Shown here: positions 18,345 through 27,500 of the stretch, in pieces | Layout of the letters: the number at the start of each line of letters is the position of its first letter | How positions within the stretch are numbered: position 1 is the stretch's first letter | DNA from: Sphingomonas psychrolutea | GTDB taxonomy: Bacteria > Pseudomonadota > Alphaproteobacteria > Sphingomonadales > Sphingomonadaceae | DNA length: 64,000 bases | Assembly (NCBI RefSeq): GCF_014636175.1 | Contig: NZ_BMDW01000005.1 | Coordinates: 62,001-126,000, forward strand | Reading direction: 5' to 3' | Program-made: the position numbers and the translations under genes | Notes under the pieces: generated by a model | The model's input: only the letters and a program-made list of their open reading frames with translations | Told to the model about the DNA's origin: nothing | The model's database searches: none

Positions 18345-19898
18345 ATGAACAGAACATCGTCGGCGGGATTTCTCTGGGTGTTCGATGTGCTGGGGGCGGC
18401 CCTGTTCGCCTTCGGGATCGCCAGCGCGGTCGGCCATTTGGCGGGGGGGGCAGCACCGGGGATTACCGCCTATCTCGCGATCCTGCTCGGCACGCTCATG
18501 CGCGCCGGCACGATCATTGCCGTCCACCGCGTCGCGATCGACGCAGCGCAAGCCAGCAGCGCTGCGCTCCGTGGGCGGCTGATCCCGCAGTTGCTCGGCG
18601 GCGTCCTCCCCCGCCCGATCCTCGCCGGTGAAAGCGCGACCTTTGCGATCGATCATGTCGCCGCGATCGAAGCGTCGAACGCCCGCTTCGCGCCGGTGCG
18701 GCTGCATGCGGCACTCGGCCCGGTGCTGGTGATGGCGATCGTCGCCGCTGTGAGCTGGGTCGCCGCCCTCATCATGCTGCTCACCCTGCTGCCGTTCGTG
18801 CTGGGGATGATCCTCGCCGGGTCCGCCGCGCGTCAGGCGTCGGAGCGGCAGTTGGCCGCGCTCTCCGCGCTCTCCGGGCTGTTCGTCGATCGCTTGCGCA
18901 ATTTGGCCCTGATCCACCATTTCGGCGCGGAGGAGCGCGTTGCGCGGCAAGTCAGCGCGGCGACGCGCGCGGTGGCGGACCGCACCGTGCTCGTGCTGCG
19001 CGCGGCCTTCCTGTCGGGCGCGGTGCTGGAATTCTTCGCCGCGCTCGCGGTCGCGCTGATCGCGGTCTATTGCGGGTTCAGCCTGCTCGGCCTGTTGCCC
19101 TTCCCCGCGCCCGAGACCCTGACGCTCACCAGCGCCTTCTTCGTGCTGGCGATGGCCCCCGAATTCTATTTGCCGATGCGGCGTCTGGCGGCCGCGTATC
19201 ATGAGAAACAACTCGGCGAGGCGGCGACCGCGGCGCTTGCGACGATAGCGCCCGAACAGCCAGTGGCGGCTCGGCCGACCGGCATGTTCACCGGCTTGCA
19301 CGTCGCCAGCCTGCGCCTCGACTGGCCCGGCGTGACGATTGGCCCGATCGCTCTGACACTCGGCTTGCGCGATTTGGTCGTGCTCACTGGTCCCACCGGC
19401 AGCGGCAAGACCAGCGTGCTCGCAGCGATTGCCGGGCAATGCGCACTTTCGGGCGGCAGCGTGGCGACCGCAAACGGCTGCGCGCTCGATCCAGCGGATA
19501 TTGCTTGGGCAGCGCAGCGCGCGCTCCTGCTACCGGGCACGCTGGCCGACAATATCGCGCTGGCCGCACCGCACGCGACGCCGGAGATGATCCGCGCGGT
19601 CGCCGACCGGGTTGGCCTTGGCGCCTTGCTCCGCGACCGGTGTGAGGGGCTGAACCTCCAAATCGACCATCGCGGATCGGGCCTGTCCGGCGGCGAACGC
19701 CGCAGGATCGGCCTCGCACGCGCAATCCTGTCGGGGCGGCCGTTGCTGCTGTGCGATGAGCCGACCGCCGATCTCGATGGCGACAGCGCAGCCGAGATCC
19801 GCGCGCTGCTGCTGGACCTGTCGCGGGAGCGGTGTCTGCTGGTGGCGACGCACGATCGCGTCCTTGCCGCTGCCGCGCGCCTCGTGGTGGCGCTATGA
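18345..19898 (+). CDS. cydD: Thiol reductant ABC exporter subunit CydD
   Basis: 517 residues, a half-transporter with an N-terminal six-helix membrane domain and a C-terminal ATPase. Walker A is GPTGSGKTS, the signature is LSGGERRR and Walker B PLLLCDEPTADLD. With CydC it exports cysteine/glutathione to the periplasm and is needed to assemble cytochrome bd. The ATPase part is compact compared with E. coli CydD (588 residues). Divergent from cydA, sharing the FNR-box promoter; its stop overlaps the cydC start (ATGA). Confidence 0.9.
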   Translation: MNRTSSAGFLWVFDVLGAALFAFGIASAVGHLAGGAAPGITAYLAILLGTLMRAGTIIAVHRVAIDAAQASSAALRGRLIPQLLGGVLPRPILAGESATFAIDHVAAIEASNARFAPVRLHAALGPVLVMAIVAAVSWVAALIMLLTLLPFVLGMILAGSAARQASERQLAALSALSGLFVDRLRNLALIHHFGAEERVARQVSAATRAVADRTVLVLRAAFLSGAVLEFFAALAVALIAVYCGFSLLGLLPFPAPETLTLTSAFFVLAMAPEFYLPMRRLAAAYHEKQLGEAATAALATIAPEQPVAARPTGMFTGLHVASLRLDWPGVTIGPIALTLGLRDLVVLTGPTGSGKTSVLAAIAGQCALSGGSVATANGCALDPADIAWAAQRALLLPGTLADNIALAAPHATPEMIRAVADRVGLGALLRDRCEGLNLQIDHRGSGLSGGERRRIGLARAILSGRPLLLCDEPTADLDGDSAAEIRALLLDLSRERCLLVATHDRVLAAAARLVVAL

Positions 19899-21646
19899 AC
19901 ATGCGCCCCACCGGAATGCGCTGGGCGACGCTGGCCGCCTCGGTCGCGTCGATTTCGGCGATCCTGTTGCTTGGCCTATCGGGCTGGTTCCTGACCGCCG
20001 CCGCCCTCGCCGGAGCCTCTGGCGTCACCGCAGCGCTCGCGTTCAACTATCTGATCCCCAGCGCAGCGATCCGCCTTTTCGCGCTGCTGCGGACCGGGTC
20101 GCGCTATGGCGAGCGGCTTTTATCGCACCGTGCCGCGTTGCGCGCCATGGCCGATTTGCGCAGCGACCTGTTCCGCAAACTCGCCGCGCAAGATGGCCGC
20201 ACGGCGCCATCGCTATCCGGCGGCGACGCCAGCGCACGACTGCTCGGCGATATCGACGCACTTGAGGATCTGGTGATCCGCCAGCCGGCCCGCTTCGCCG
20301 CGTTGATCGCGGCTGCGACGAGTATCGCATTGGTCGCGTTCGCGGGGTGGCAGGCGGCGCTGGCGCTAACGGTGATGCTGGCCATCCTGCCGCTGCTGTT
20401 GCGCCTGCTCGCCGGTCGATTGACTCGCGAGCCCGCCCAGGCGGCGGCGGATGCGCTCGGCGCGCTGCGCACGCAGTTCGTCGAATATGCCGCCGCCCGG
20501 CCCGAGATCGCTGCCTACGGGCTGGCCGAGCGCGTCGCGGCGCGCCTTGAGGCAACAAGCGCCACGCTCGACGCCGCCCGCAAAGGCCTGTTCGTCGGGG
20601 AAGGCGTGCTTGCTGCGATCATGCTCGCTTATGGCGGGGCGACCGTCGCGCTCGTGCTGGCGCTGGCAACTGGTCCGGCACCCGTTGTCGCGCTCGCGCT
20701 GCTCGCGGCAGCCGCAGCGGTCGAGGCGATGGCGGGGCTGTCGCGCACCGCGCTGAAGCGCGCGAGCGTCGATGCTGCGGTGCATCGCCTCGATGCAATC
20801 GCGGACACCGCACCACCGCGACCGCAGGCCCCGGCAGAAGCAATGACGCCTGCGCGGGTGCGGCTCGGGAAAATCCGGCTGCGCCCCGGCGCGCGGATCG
20901 CCGTGATCGGCGAATCGGGCTCGGGCAAGACGATCCTGCTCGAGACTCTTGCCGGACTGCGCAACGCCCCGCTCGATATTACGGTGGACCATTTGTCGCC
21001 GGCGCGCTGGTCCGCCACGCAGTTGCGCGCGCACTTCGCGCTCGCCGCACAGGACGCGCCGATGCTGGCGGGAACGATCGCCGACAATCTCCGCCTCGCG
21101 CGCGCTGGCGTGACCAAGGACGATATGTGGCAGGCGCTCCACACCGCCTGCCTCGATACGCGGGTCGCCTCGGCACCGGCGGGATTGGACACGATCCTTG
21201 GCGAGGCGGGCGGCATCTTGTCGGGGGGGGAGCGCAAGCGGCTGTCGCTGGCGCGCGCGTTGTTGGCGGGGCGGCCGTGGTTGTTGCTCGACGAGCCGAC
21301 CGAGGGCCTCGATGCGGCGACCGAGTCCGTGGTGATCGCCCGGCTTGGCGCATGGCTCGATGCGACCGCAACCGGGCTGATCCTGGTGTCGCACCGCGCG
21401 ATGCCGCTGACCCTCGCGGATCAGCGGATCGCGATCGGCGACATCGTCAGCTCAGAGCCGGATGCCCAGCCCGACACCGACCACCAGCGGATCAAGATGG
21501 ATCCGCACATTCTGCGTGCCGACCGCCGTTGTATCGAGCCGCGCCGTCGTGCGGATCTTGATATATTTGGCGTCGATGTTGACAAAGAGTCGCTTCGAAA
21601 TATCGACATCGATCCCGGCCTGCGCCGCCCAGCCGAAACTGTCTGA
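19895..21646 (+). CDS. cydC: Thiol reductant ABC exporter subunit CydC, with antisense C-terminal extension
   Basis: 583 residues as read. Membrane domain first (TGMRWATLAASVASISAILL), then an ATPase with Walker A GESGSGKT, signature LSGGERKRLSLARALL and Walker B LLLDEPTEGLD. The natural end of the ABC domain is near residue 516 (LADQRIAIGDI); after that about 64 residues (520-583) are read across the antisense strand of the ompW 3' end and look like no known domain. Either a stop was lost or the tail is tolerated. Partner of CydD; start overlaps the cydD stop. Confidence 0.88.
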   Translation: MNMRPTGMRWATLAASVASISAILLLGLSGWFLTAAALAGASGVTAALAFNYLIPSAAIRLFALLRTGSRYGERLLSHRAALRAMADLRSDLFRKLAAQDGRTAPSLSGGDASARLLGDIDALEDLVIRQPARFAALIAAATSIALVAFAGWQAALALTVMLAILPLLLRLLAGRLTREPAQAAADALGALRTQFVEYAAARPEIAAYGLAERVAARLEATSATLDAARKGLFVGEGVLAAIMLAYGGATVALVLALATGPAPVVALALLAAAAAVEAMAGLSRTALKRASVDAAVHRLDAIADTAPPRPQAPAEAMTPARVRLGKIRLRPGARIAVIGESGSGKTILLETLAGLRNAPLDITVDHLSPARWSATQLRAHFALAAQDAPMLAGTIADNLRLARAGVTKDDMWQALHTACLDTRVASAPAGLDTILGEAGGILSGGERKRLSLARALLAGRPWLLLDEPTEGLDAATESVVIARLGAWLDATATGLILVSHRAMPLTLADQRIAIGDIVSSEPDAQPDTDHQRIKMDPHILRADRRCIEPRRRADLDIFGVDVDKESLRNIDIDPGLRRPAETV

Positions 21647-22135
21647 CATCTTCACCCGCGTTGGCCCGACCGCCGCGACGAGTCCGCTCGACACTTTCTC
21701 GTTCCAGAAGATCGTATAGTTTACGCCCGCGCCGACATACGGCCGCACTGCGCCGCGCGGGTTGAAATGATATTGTGCGGTCAACGTCGGCGGCAGCACC
21801 CAGGTCGAGGCGAGTTTGCCGATTCCACCCGTCGTCCCGCTGGTGCCCGATGCGCTGTGCTTGGTGGTCGCGGCGATCAACTCGAAGCCGATATGGTCGG
21901 TCGCCATATAGGTGAGATCGATTTCAGGCATAACGGAATTGTTTACGCTGACCTGTTCGGTCGGAAAAGTCGGCCCGATCCCGCCCGAGCGCTCGTTCGG
22001 CGCAACCAGAATCGCGCGAACGCGGAGCAGGACGTCGCCCGCCTTTATGCCGGTGCGCGTCTCAGCCGCTGCTGTCTGCGCGTAGACGGGGGTGGCGACA
22101 AACAGGCCGGCGGCAAGTGCAATGGCGATCTTCAC
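21452..22135 (-). CDS. ompW: OmpW family outer-membrane protein
   Basis: 227 residues with a signal peptide (VKIAIALAAGLFVATPVYA). The OmpW eight-stranded barrel pattern is visible: GDVLLRVRAILVAPNE, PTLTAQYHFNPRGAVRPYVGAGVNYTIFW, then DISKRLFVNIDAKYIKI and a terminal aromatic-poor strand LVVGVGLGIRL. The GTG start at 22135 has AGAGGG eight bases upstream. OmpW forms a narrow hydrophobic channel; in enterobacteria it is FNR controlled. Here a perfect FNR box lies about 85 bases upstream. Its last 195 bases overlap the cydC reading frame on the other strand. Confidence 0.92.
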   Translation of the reverse strand: MKIAIALAAGLFVATPVYAQTAAAETRTGIKAGDVLLRVRAILVAPNERSGGIGPTFPTEQVSVNNSVMPEIDLTYMATDHIGFELIAATTKHSASGTSGTTGGIGKLASTWVLPPTLTAQYHFNPRGAVRPYVGAGVNYTIFWNEKVSSGLVAAVGPTRVKMSDSFGWAAQAGIDVDISKRLFVNIDAKYIKIRTTARLDTTAVGTQNVRIHLDPLVVGVGLGIRL

Positions 22136-22213
22136 GGTCAAATCCCTCTGGTTGTGAGGGCCGGAGCCTAGGGGAGCGGAGGGCGAGGTCCTTGTGCGGC
22201 CGCAAGCAGGCGC

Positions 22214-22227
22214 TTGATGGCAATCAA
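22214..22227. promoter_or_regulatory. Perfect FNR box between ompW and fnr
   Basis: TTGATGGCAATCAA is an exact match to TTGAT-N4-ATCAA. Its centre is about 85 bases upstream of the ompW start, the same spacing as at cydA, and about 101 bases upstream of the fnr start. Expected to activate ompW and to autoregulate fnr. Confidence 0.9.
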
Positions 22228-22321
22228 ACCGCGCGGCGTGGGACGTGCTTTGCGTCGTTTCGATGCTGCGCTGCCGCGACACATGCGCTACACTCGACCC
22301 GTGACCAAAGGATCGCACGCC

Positions 22322-23059
22322 ATGACCACGCAAACGCTCGCCGACAGGGCACACGCGGCGCAGGCCAGTGCGGTTTGTCATGAATGCCTGGTGCGCGACA
22401 CATCGCTCTGTTCGAGCCTCCACGATCACGAACTGGTCGCGCTGAGCGCAATCGGCCGCCGCCGGACGGTGCCAGCGGGGCAAGTCATCACCTGGGCCGG
22501 GGATGTCGTCACCACCTTCGCCAATGTCGTGAGCGGCGCGCTGAAAGTGACGGCCTCGACCCCCGACGGGCGTGAGCAGATCGTCGGGCTACTGTTCCCC
22601 GGCGATTTCGTCGGGCAGATGTTCACTGACGAGGCATCGCTGACGGTGACCGCGCTGACCGAGACCAAGATGTGCAGCTTCCCGCGCGCCGCGTTTGAGC
22701 GCGAGCTGGGCTCGCATGCGCGCATGGAGCGGATGTTGCTCGAACGGACGATGGCATCGCTCGACGAAGCCCGCGAACGCATGCTGTCGCTCGGTCGGCG
22801 CAATGCGCAAGAGCGCGTCGCCGGGTTCATCGGTCAGCTAGCGGAGCGGGCGGGACTCCCGCGCGATGACGGCGGAATTCATGTCTCGATCCCGATGAGC
22901 CGCGGCGAAATGGCCGATCTGCTCGGCCTCACGATCGAAACCGTCAGCCGTCAGCTGACGGGGCTGAAGGCAGCGGGGCTGATCACCTTCGCCAAGGGCG
23001 AGCGCGATTGCCTGGTGCTCGATTCACGCGGACTCGATCTGGTCGCTAATCCGGCCTGA
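22322..23059 (+). CDS. fnrN: FNR/FnrN-type oxygen-sensing Crp-family regulator
   Basis: 245 residues. Four cysteines expected to hold an oxygen-labile [4Fe-4S] cluster are Cys19, Cys22, Cys30 (CHECLVRDTSLC, spacing CxxC-x7-C) and Cys118 (ETKMCSF). A cyclic-nucleotide-type barrel and dimer helix follow, then a winged HTH whose recognition helix reads TIETVSRQL; the E-x-x-SR residues are those of FNR that read TTGAT half-sites. Start chosen at ATG 22322, just before the cysteine cluster. Local targets by FNR-box placement: cydABX/cydDC, ompW, itself and the hemerythrin-like gene. Its 3' end overlaps the next gene convergently by 14 bases. Confidence 0.92.
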   Translation: MTTQTLADRAHAAQASAVCHECLVRDTSLCSSLHDHELVALSAIGRRRTVPAGQVITWAGDVVTTFANVVSGALKVTASTPDGREQIVGLLFPGDFVGQMFTDEASLTVTALTETKMCSFPRAAFERELGSHARMERMLLERTMASLDEARERMLSLGRRNAQERVAGFIGQLAERAGLPRDDGGIHVSIPMSRGEMADLLGLTIETVSRQLTGLKAAGLITFAKGERDCLVLDSRGLDLVANPA

Positions 23060-23522
23060 CCACCCCCGCACCGGCAGCCGCGATATAGCTTTCCTTCAGC
23101 CGGATCGCGCGGCGGCATCCGTCGAAGAAGCAGCGCAGCATATAGGAAAGCTGACCAACATTGGCGCCCGCAACCGCGCCAGCGTGCTGCCACAGCGTGA
23201 CAATGAGATCCTGCCCGTGCATCTCATCAAGCACGTGCATCTGATGCAACGCGTCGAGCATGATCGGACTCGGACGCTGCTCGGGCGGCATTGTGCGCAG
23301 CACCTGTTCGGCGCGCACGAAGTGCGAATTGGTAATGCGCAGGATACGATCGCTGATGCGGCGCAGTTCGGGCAAGGTCGGCAGTGCCGGCAGACGATCC
23401 GCGACACGTTCGAGATCGTCGCACAACAAGCGCTGGATGACATGATCCTCCTGCAACGTCTCGATCGACGACTGGATCTGATATGGGGCGACCGGCGAAA
23501 CGCGGCTCATGATCGAAGGCAT
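23046..23522 (-). CDS. Hemerythrin-like (HHE) protein, probable
   Basis: About 158 residues, fully helical. Histidines and acids are spaced as in hemerythrin HHE domains: EDHVIQRLLCDDLERVAD, ITNSHFVRAEQVLRTMP and LDALHQMHVLDEMHGQDLI. Such domains bind a di-iron centre sensing or carrying O2 or NO. The match is by pattern only. Start uncertain: ATG at 23522 or 23510, or GTG at 23528. An FNR-type palindrome stands about 55 bases upstream, and the gene converges with fnr, so an oxygen- or NO-related role fits. Confidence 0.55.
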   Translation of the reverse strand: MPSIMSRVSPVAPYQIQSSIETLQEDHVIQRLLCDDLERVADRLPALPTLPELRRISDRILRITNSHFVRAEQVLRTMPPEQRPSPIMLDALHQMHVLDEMHGQDLIVTLWQHAGAVAGANVGQLSYMLRCFFDGCRRAIRLKESYIAAAGAGVVRPD

Positions 23523-23570
23523 CCTCACGCTGTACGAACGCGCAAAATACCGAGCCGGAGGGTGCAGGAC

Positions 23571-23584
23571 TTGACGGCGGTCAA
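23571..23584. promoter_or_regulatory. FNR-type palindrome in the HHE/ABC divergent promoter
   Basis: TTGACGGCGGTCAA is a perfect palindrome of TTGAC half-sites, differing from TTGAT-N4-ATCAA at one symmetric position per half. It lies between the hemerythrin-like gene (centre about 55 bases from its start) and the ABC ATPase gene (about 115 bases). Confidence 0.65.
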
Positions 23585-23692
23585 ACCGCGGCTAGCAAAA
23601 TGCCGAACGCAAGGCTGCAATGGTCCCTTGACAGCTGGCGCTTTAGTATAGCAACACACTGCGATTCGCCGGGGCGATCTAAAGGGGGCACC

Positions 23693-24586
23693 ATGCTGGA
23701 ACTCACACACCTCACGCACATCTATGCCAACGGCACGCGCGCGCTGGACGATGTTTCGCTGTCGATCCCCAAGGGGATGTTCGGGTTGCTCGGGCCAAAC
23801 GGGGCGGGCAAATCGACGCTGATGCGCACCGTCGCCACGCTGCAGGCGCCGACCTCGGGCGCGATCCGCTTTGGCGATATCGACATCCTCGCCACCCCCG
23901 ACAAGCTGCGCGAACGACTCGGCTATCTGCCGCAGGATTTCGGCGTTTATCCGCGCGTCTCGGCCTACGACATGCTCGATCACATGGCGGTGCTGAAAGG
24001 TGTTGCCTCGGCGCGCGAGCGCAAGGAAACGGTCGAGACATTGCTCAACCAGACCAACCTCTGGAATGTTCGTAAGAAGGCAATCGCAGGCTTTTCGGGC
24101 GGGATGCGGCAACGTTTTGGCATCGCGCAGGCGCTGATCGGCAATCCCGAACTGATCATCGTCGACGAACCGACCGCCGGGCTCGACCCGGAGGAGCGCA
24201 ACCGCTTCCTCAATCTGCTCGCCGAAATCGGCGAGAATGTCGTGGTGATCCTGTCGACCCATATCGTCGAGGATGTCGCCGATCTGTGCCCGCGCATGGC
24301 GGTGCTCGCGGCCGGCAAGATCCAGCTCGAAGGCGCGCCGCAGGATTTGATCGCGCTGGCGCGCGGCAATGTCTGGGCCAAAACGATCGGGCGCGGCGAT
24401 CTGGAACCGTATCGTGATCGTTACGAAATCATCTCGACCCGGCTGTTCGCAGGCGAGACGATCATTCATGTCCTGTCGGACACCGATCCGGGCGATGGCT
24501 TCGCGCCTGCGGCAGGCGGCCTGGAGGATGTATATTTCTCAACGCTCGCCCGGTCGCGTCGCGCACCGCTCGCCAACGCCGCATAG
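23693..24586 (+). CDS. ABC transporter ATP-binding protein
   Basis: 297 residues. Walker A is GPNGAGKS at 34-41, the Q-loop is LPQDFGVYPRVSAYDML, the signature is FSGGMRQRFGIAQAL and Walker B LIIVDEPTAGLDPEER, with the H-loop ILSTHIVEDV. About 75 residues follow the ABC domain. AAAGGGGG precedes the ATG at 23693. It pairs with the membrane/peptidase fusion that starts 10 bases after its stop. Substrate unknown. Confidence 0.92.
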   Translation: MLELTHLTHIYANGTRALDDVSLSIPKGMFGLLGPNGAGKSTLMRTVATLQAPTSGAIRFGDIDILATPDKLRERLGYLPQDFGVYPRVSAYDMLDHMAVLKGVASARERKETVETLLNQTNLWNVRKKAIAGFSGGMRQRFGIAQALIGNPELIIVDEPTAGLDPEERNRFLNLLAEIGENVVVILSTHIVEDVADLCPRMAVLAAGKIQLEGAPQDLIALARGNVWAKTIGRGDLEPYRDRYEIISTRLFAGETIIHVLSDTDPGDGFAPAAGGLEDVYFSTLARSRRAPLANAA

Positions 24587-24596
24587 GGGCACGGGC

Positions 24597-27500
24597 ATGT
24601 TCGCACAGATCGCGCGCTTCGAACTCGGCTACCAATTCCGCAACCCGGTCTTCTGGGTGGTGACGGTGCTGTTCTTCCTGCTGCCCTTCGGGGCGATGAC
24701 CACCGAGCAGATCCAGATCGGCGGCGGCGGCAATATTCACAAGAACGCACCGGTCGCGCTGGCGCAGATCGTGCAGATTATGACGCTGTTCTACATGTTC
24801 GTGACCACCGCTTTCGTCGCCAATGTCATCGTGCGCGACGATGAAAGCGGCTTCGGGCCGATGGTCCGCTCGACGCGTGTCACCAAGTTCGATTATCTGA
24901 TGGGGCGCTTCCTCGGCGCGTTCGTCGCGGCGGCGATCACCTTCCTTGCCGTACCACTCGCCATCTGGATCGGCTCAATGATGCCGTGGGTCGATGCCGA
25001 GACGATCGGGCCGAACCGGCTGAGCGACTATCTCTACGCCTATTTTCTGCTCGCGCTGCCCAATCTGCTGCTGACCGCAGCAATCTTCTTCGCGGTGGCG
25101 ACGATGACGCGATCGATGATGTATTCGTATCTCGGCGTCGTCGTGTTTCTCGTCTGCTATGTGGTGCTTAATACGGTGATCCGTTCGAAGCCCGAATATC
25201 GCGACCTCGGCGCCTATATCGAGCCGTTCGGCCTCGGCGCGATGGCGAAGACCACGCGCTACTTCACCGCAAGCGAATCAAATACGCTCCTTCCTGCCTT
25301 TACCGGAACGTTGCTGTGGAACCGGGTGATCGCACTCATCCTGTCGTTTGCGGCGCTGACGCTTGCTTTCTCGCGCTTCAGTTTCTCGGAACGCGGCGCA
25401 TCAGCACGCCAGTTGCGTCGGCAGAAGCGCAAGGAAGCGAAGCTTGCCGCCTCCGCGCCCATGATGGTCGATCGGCTCCCCGCGGTGCGGCCCGCCGCGG
25501 CGAACTGGGCGCGGCTGGCGCTGCGCTGCCGCTTCGAGATGGGGCTGGTGTTCCGCAGCCCCGCTTTCTTTGTGTTGCTGGTGATCGGCCTGTTCAATGC
25601 ACTCGGCGCCCTGATCTTTGCGGGCGAACTTTACGGCACGGCAACGCGGCCGCTGACCTTCGACGTGATCAGCACGCTGATGGGCGCGTTCGGTATCATC
25701 CCGTTGATCATCGCGATCTATTATGGTGGGGAAGTCGTCTGGCGCGACCGTGAGCGGCGGATGCACGAGATCATCGATGCTACCTCGCTTCCCAATTGGG
25801 CCTATATCGTGCCCAAAGCGCTCGCCGTATCGGGCGTGCTGTTTGCGACGCTGGTGATTTCGGCTGTTGCCGCGATGCTGGTGCAATTGGCGCGCGGCGT
25901 GACTGCGCTTGAGCCGCTGCAATATCTCAACTGGTATCTGTTGCCGATGACGGTCGACATGGTGCTGATCGCGGTGCTGTCGGTGTTCGTGCAGGCGCTC
26001 AGCCCCAATAAGTTTGTCGGATGGGGGATCATGGTCATCTACCTCGTCGCGACAATCACGTTGAACAATATCGGGTTCGAGCATCCGCTCTACAATTATG
26101 GCAGCACCGGCGGCGTCCAACTATCGGATATGAATGGCGACCAAATCGGGGGCCCCTTGAGCTGGTGGCTGCGCTTCTATTGGTCGGGCATCGCGCTCGC
26201 GCTCGCCGTCGTCGCGCATTTGCTGTGGCGGCGCGGCACCGAGACACGGCTGCTCCCGCGCTTGCGGCAGCTTCCCGCGCGGCTGAAGGGTCCGGCGGGC
26301 GGGCTGCTGGTGGCGGGGCTGCTCGTGTCGGCGGTGACCGGAGTGTGGCTCTACAACCAGATGAACGTGCGCAATGTCTACCGCACGCGCGATGACCGCG
26401 AAGCGCGGCAGGCGCAGTATGAGAAGAAATATCTGAAGTACGAACATGTGCTCCAGCCCTCGACCACCGATATCACGCTCAATGTCGCGCTGTATCCGGC
26501 CGAACGGCGGATGGAGGCGACGGGCAGCTATCGCTTCGTCAACGACACCGGCGCGCCGCTACGCGATCTCCATGTCCGCCTGAGCGACCCCAACACCAAG
26601 ATCGTGTCGATCACGGTGCCAGGTGCGACACTCGCGTTGAATGATACCGATCTCATTTACCGCATCTATCGCTTCGCGACGCCGCTGGCGCCGGGCGCTG
26701 TGGGAAGCTTGTCCTTCGTCACCCATCGCCAGACGGTGGGGCTGCGTGCCAATGGCGACGACCGACAATTGGTGGGGAACGGCACTTTCCTCAACAATGG
26801 TCAGTTCACGCCGCAGATCGGCATGGACCGCGACGGCTTGCTCAGCGACCGCGCCAAACGCCGCAAATACGGTCTTCCGCCGCAATTGCGCAAAGCCAGA
26901 CTGGAAGATGTTTCGGCGCAACGGCGCAATTACATCGGCGATGCCGATTGGGTGAATTCGGACATCACCGTCTCGACCGATGCCGGCCAGACGCCGATCG
27001 CGCCGGGCCGCAAAGTGTCGGACACCACGGCGAACGGTCGCCGCACCGCGCATTTCGTCTCGCCCGCGCCGATCCTCGCCTTCTTCTCGGTGCAGTCTGC
27101 GGCCTATGCCGAGAAATCGATGATGGCGGACGGCGTCAAGCTGTCGGTCTTTTACGACCCGAAACATGCCTATAATGTAGATCGGATGCTCGCGGCGATG
27201 AAGACCGCGCTTGGCTATTACCGCGCAAACTTCGGGCCGTATCAATTCGATTATGCCCGGATCGTCGAATTCCCCGGCTATGCGACCTTCGCCCAGGCGT
27301 TTGCCGGCACGATCCCCTATTCGGAACGGATCGGCTTCCTTGCGGACGCCAATGCACCCGACAAGATCGACTATGTCACCTACATCACCGCGCACGAACT
27401 GGGCCACCAATATTGGGCGCACCAAGTGATCAGCGCCGACATGCAGGGCGGCACCGTATTGGTCGAAACGATGGCGCAATATTCCGCGCTGATGGTGATG

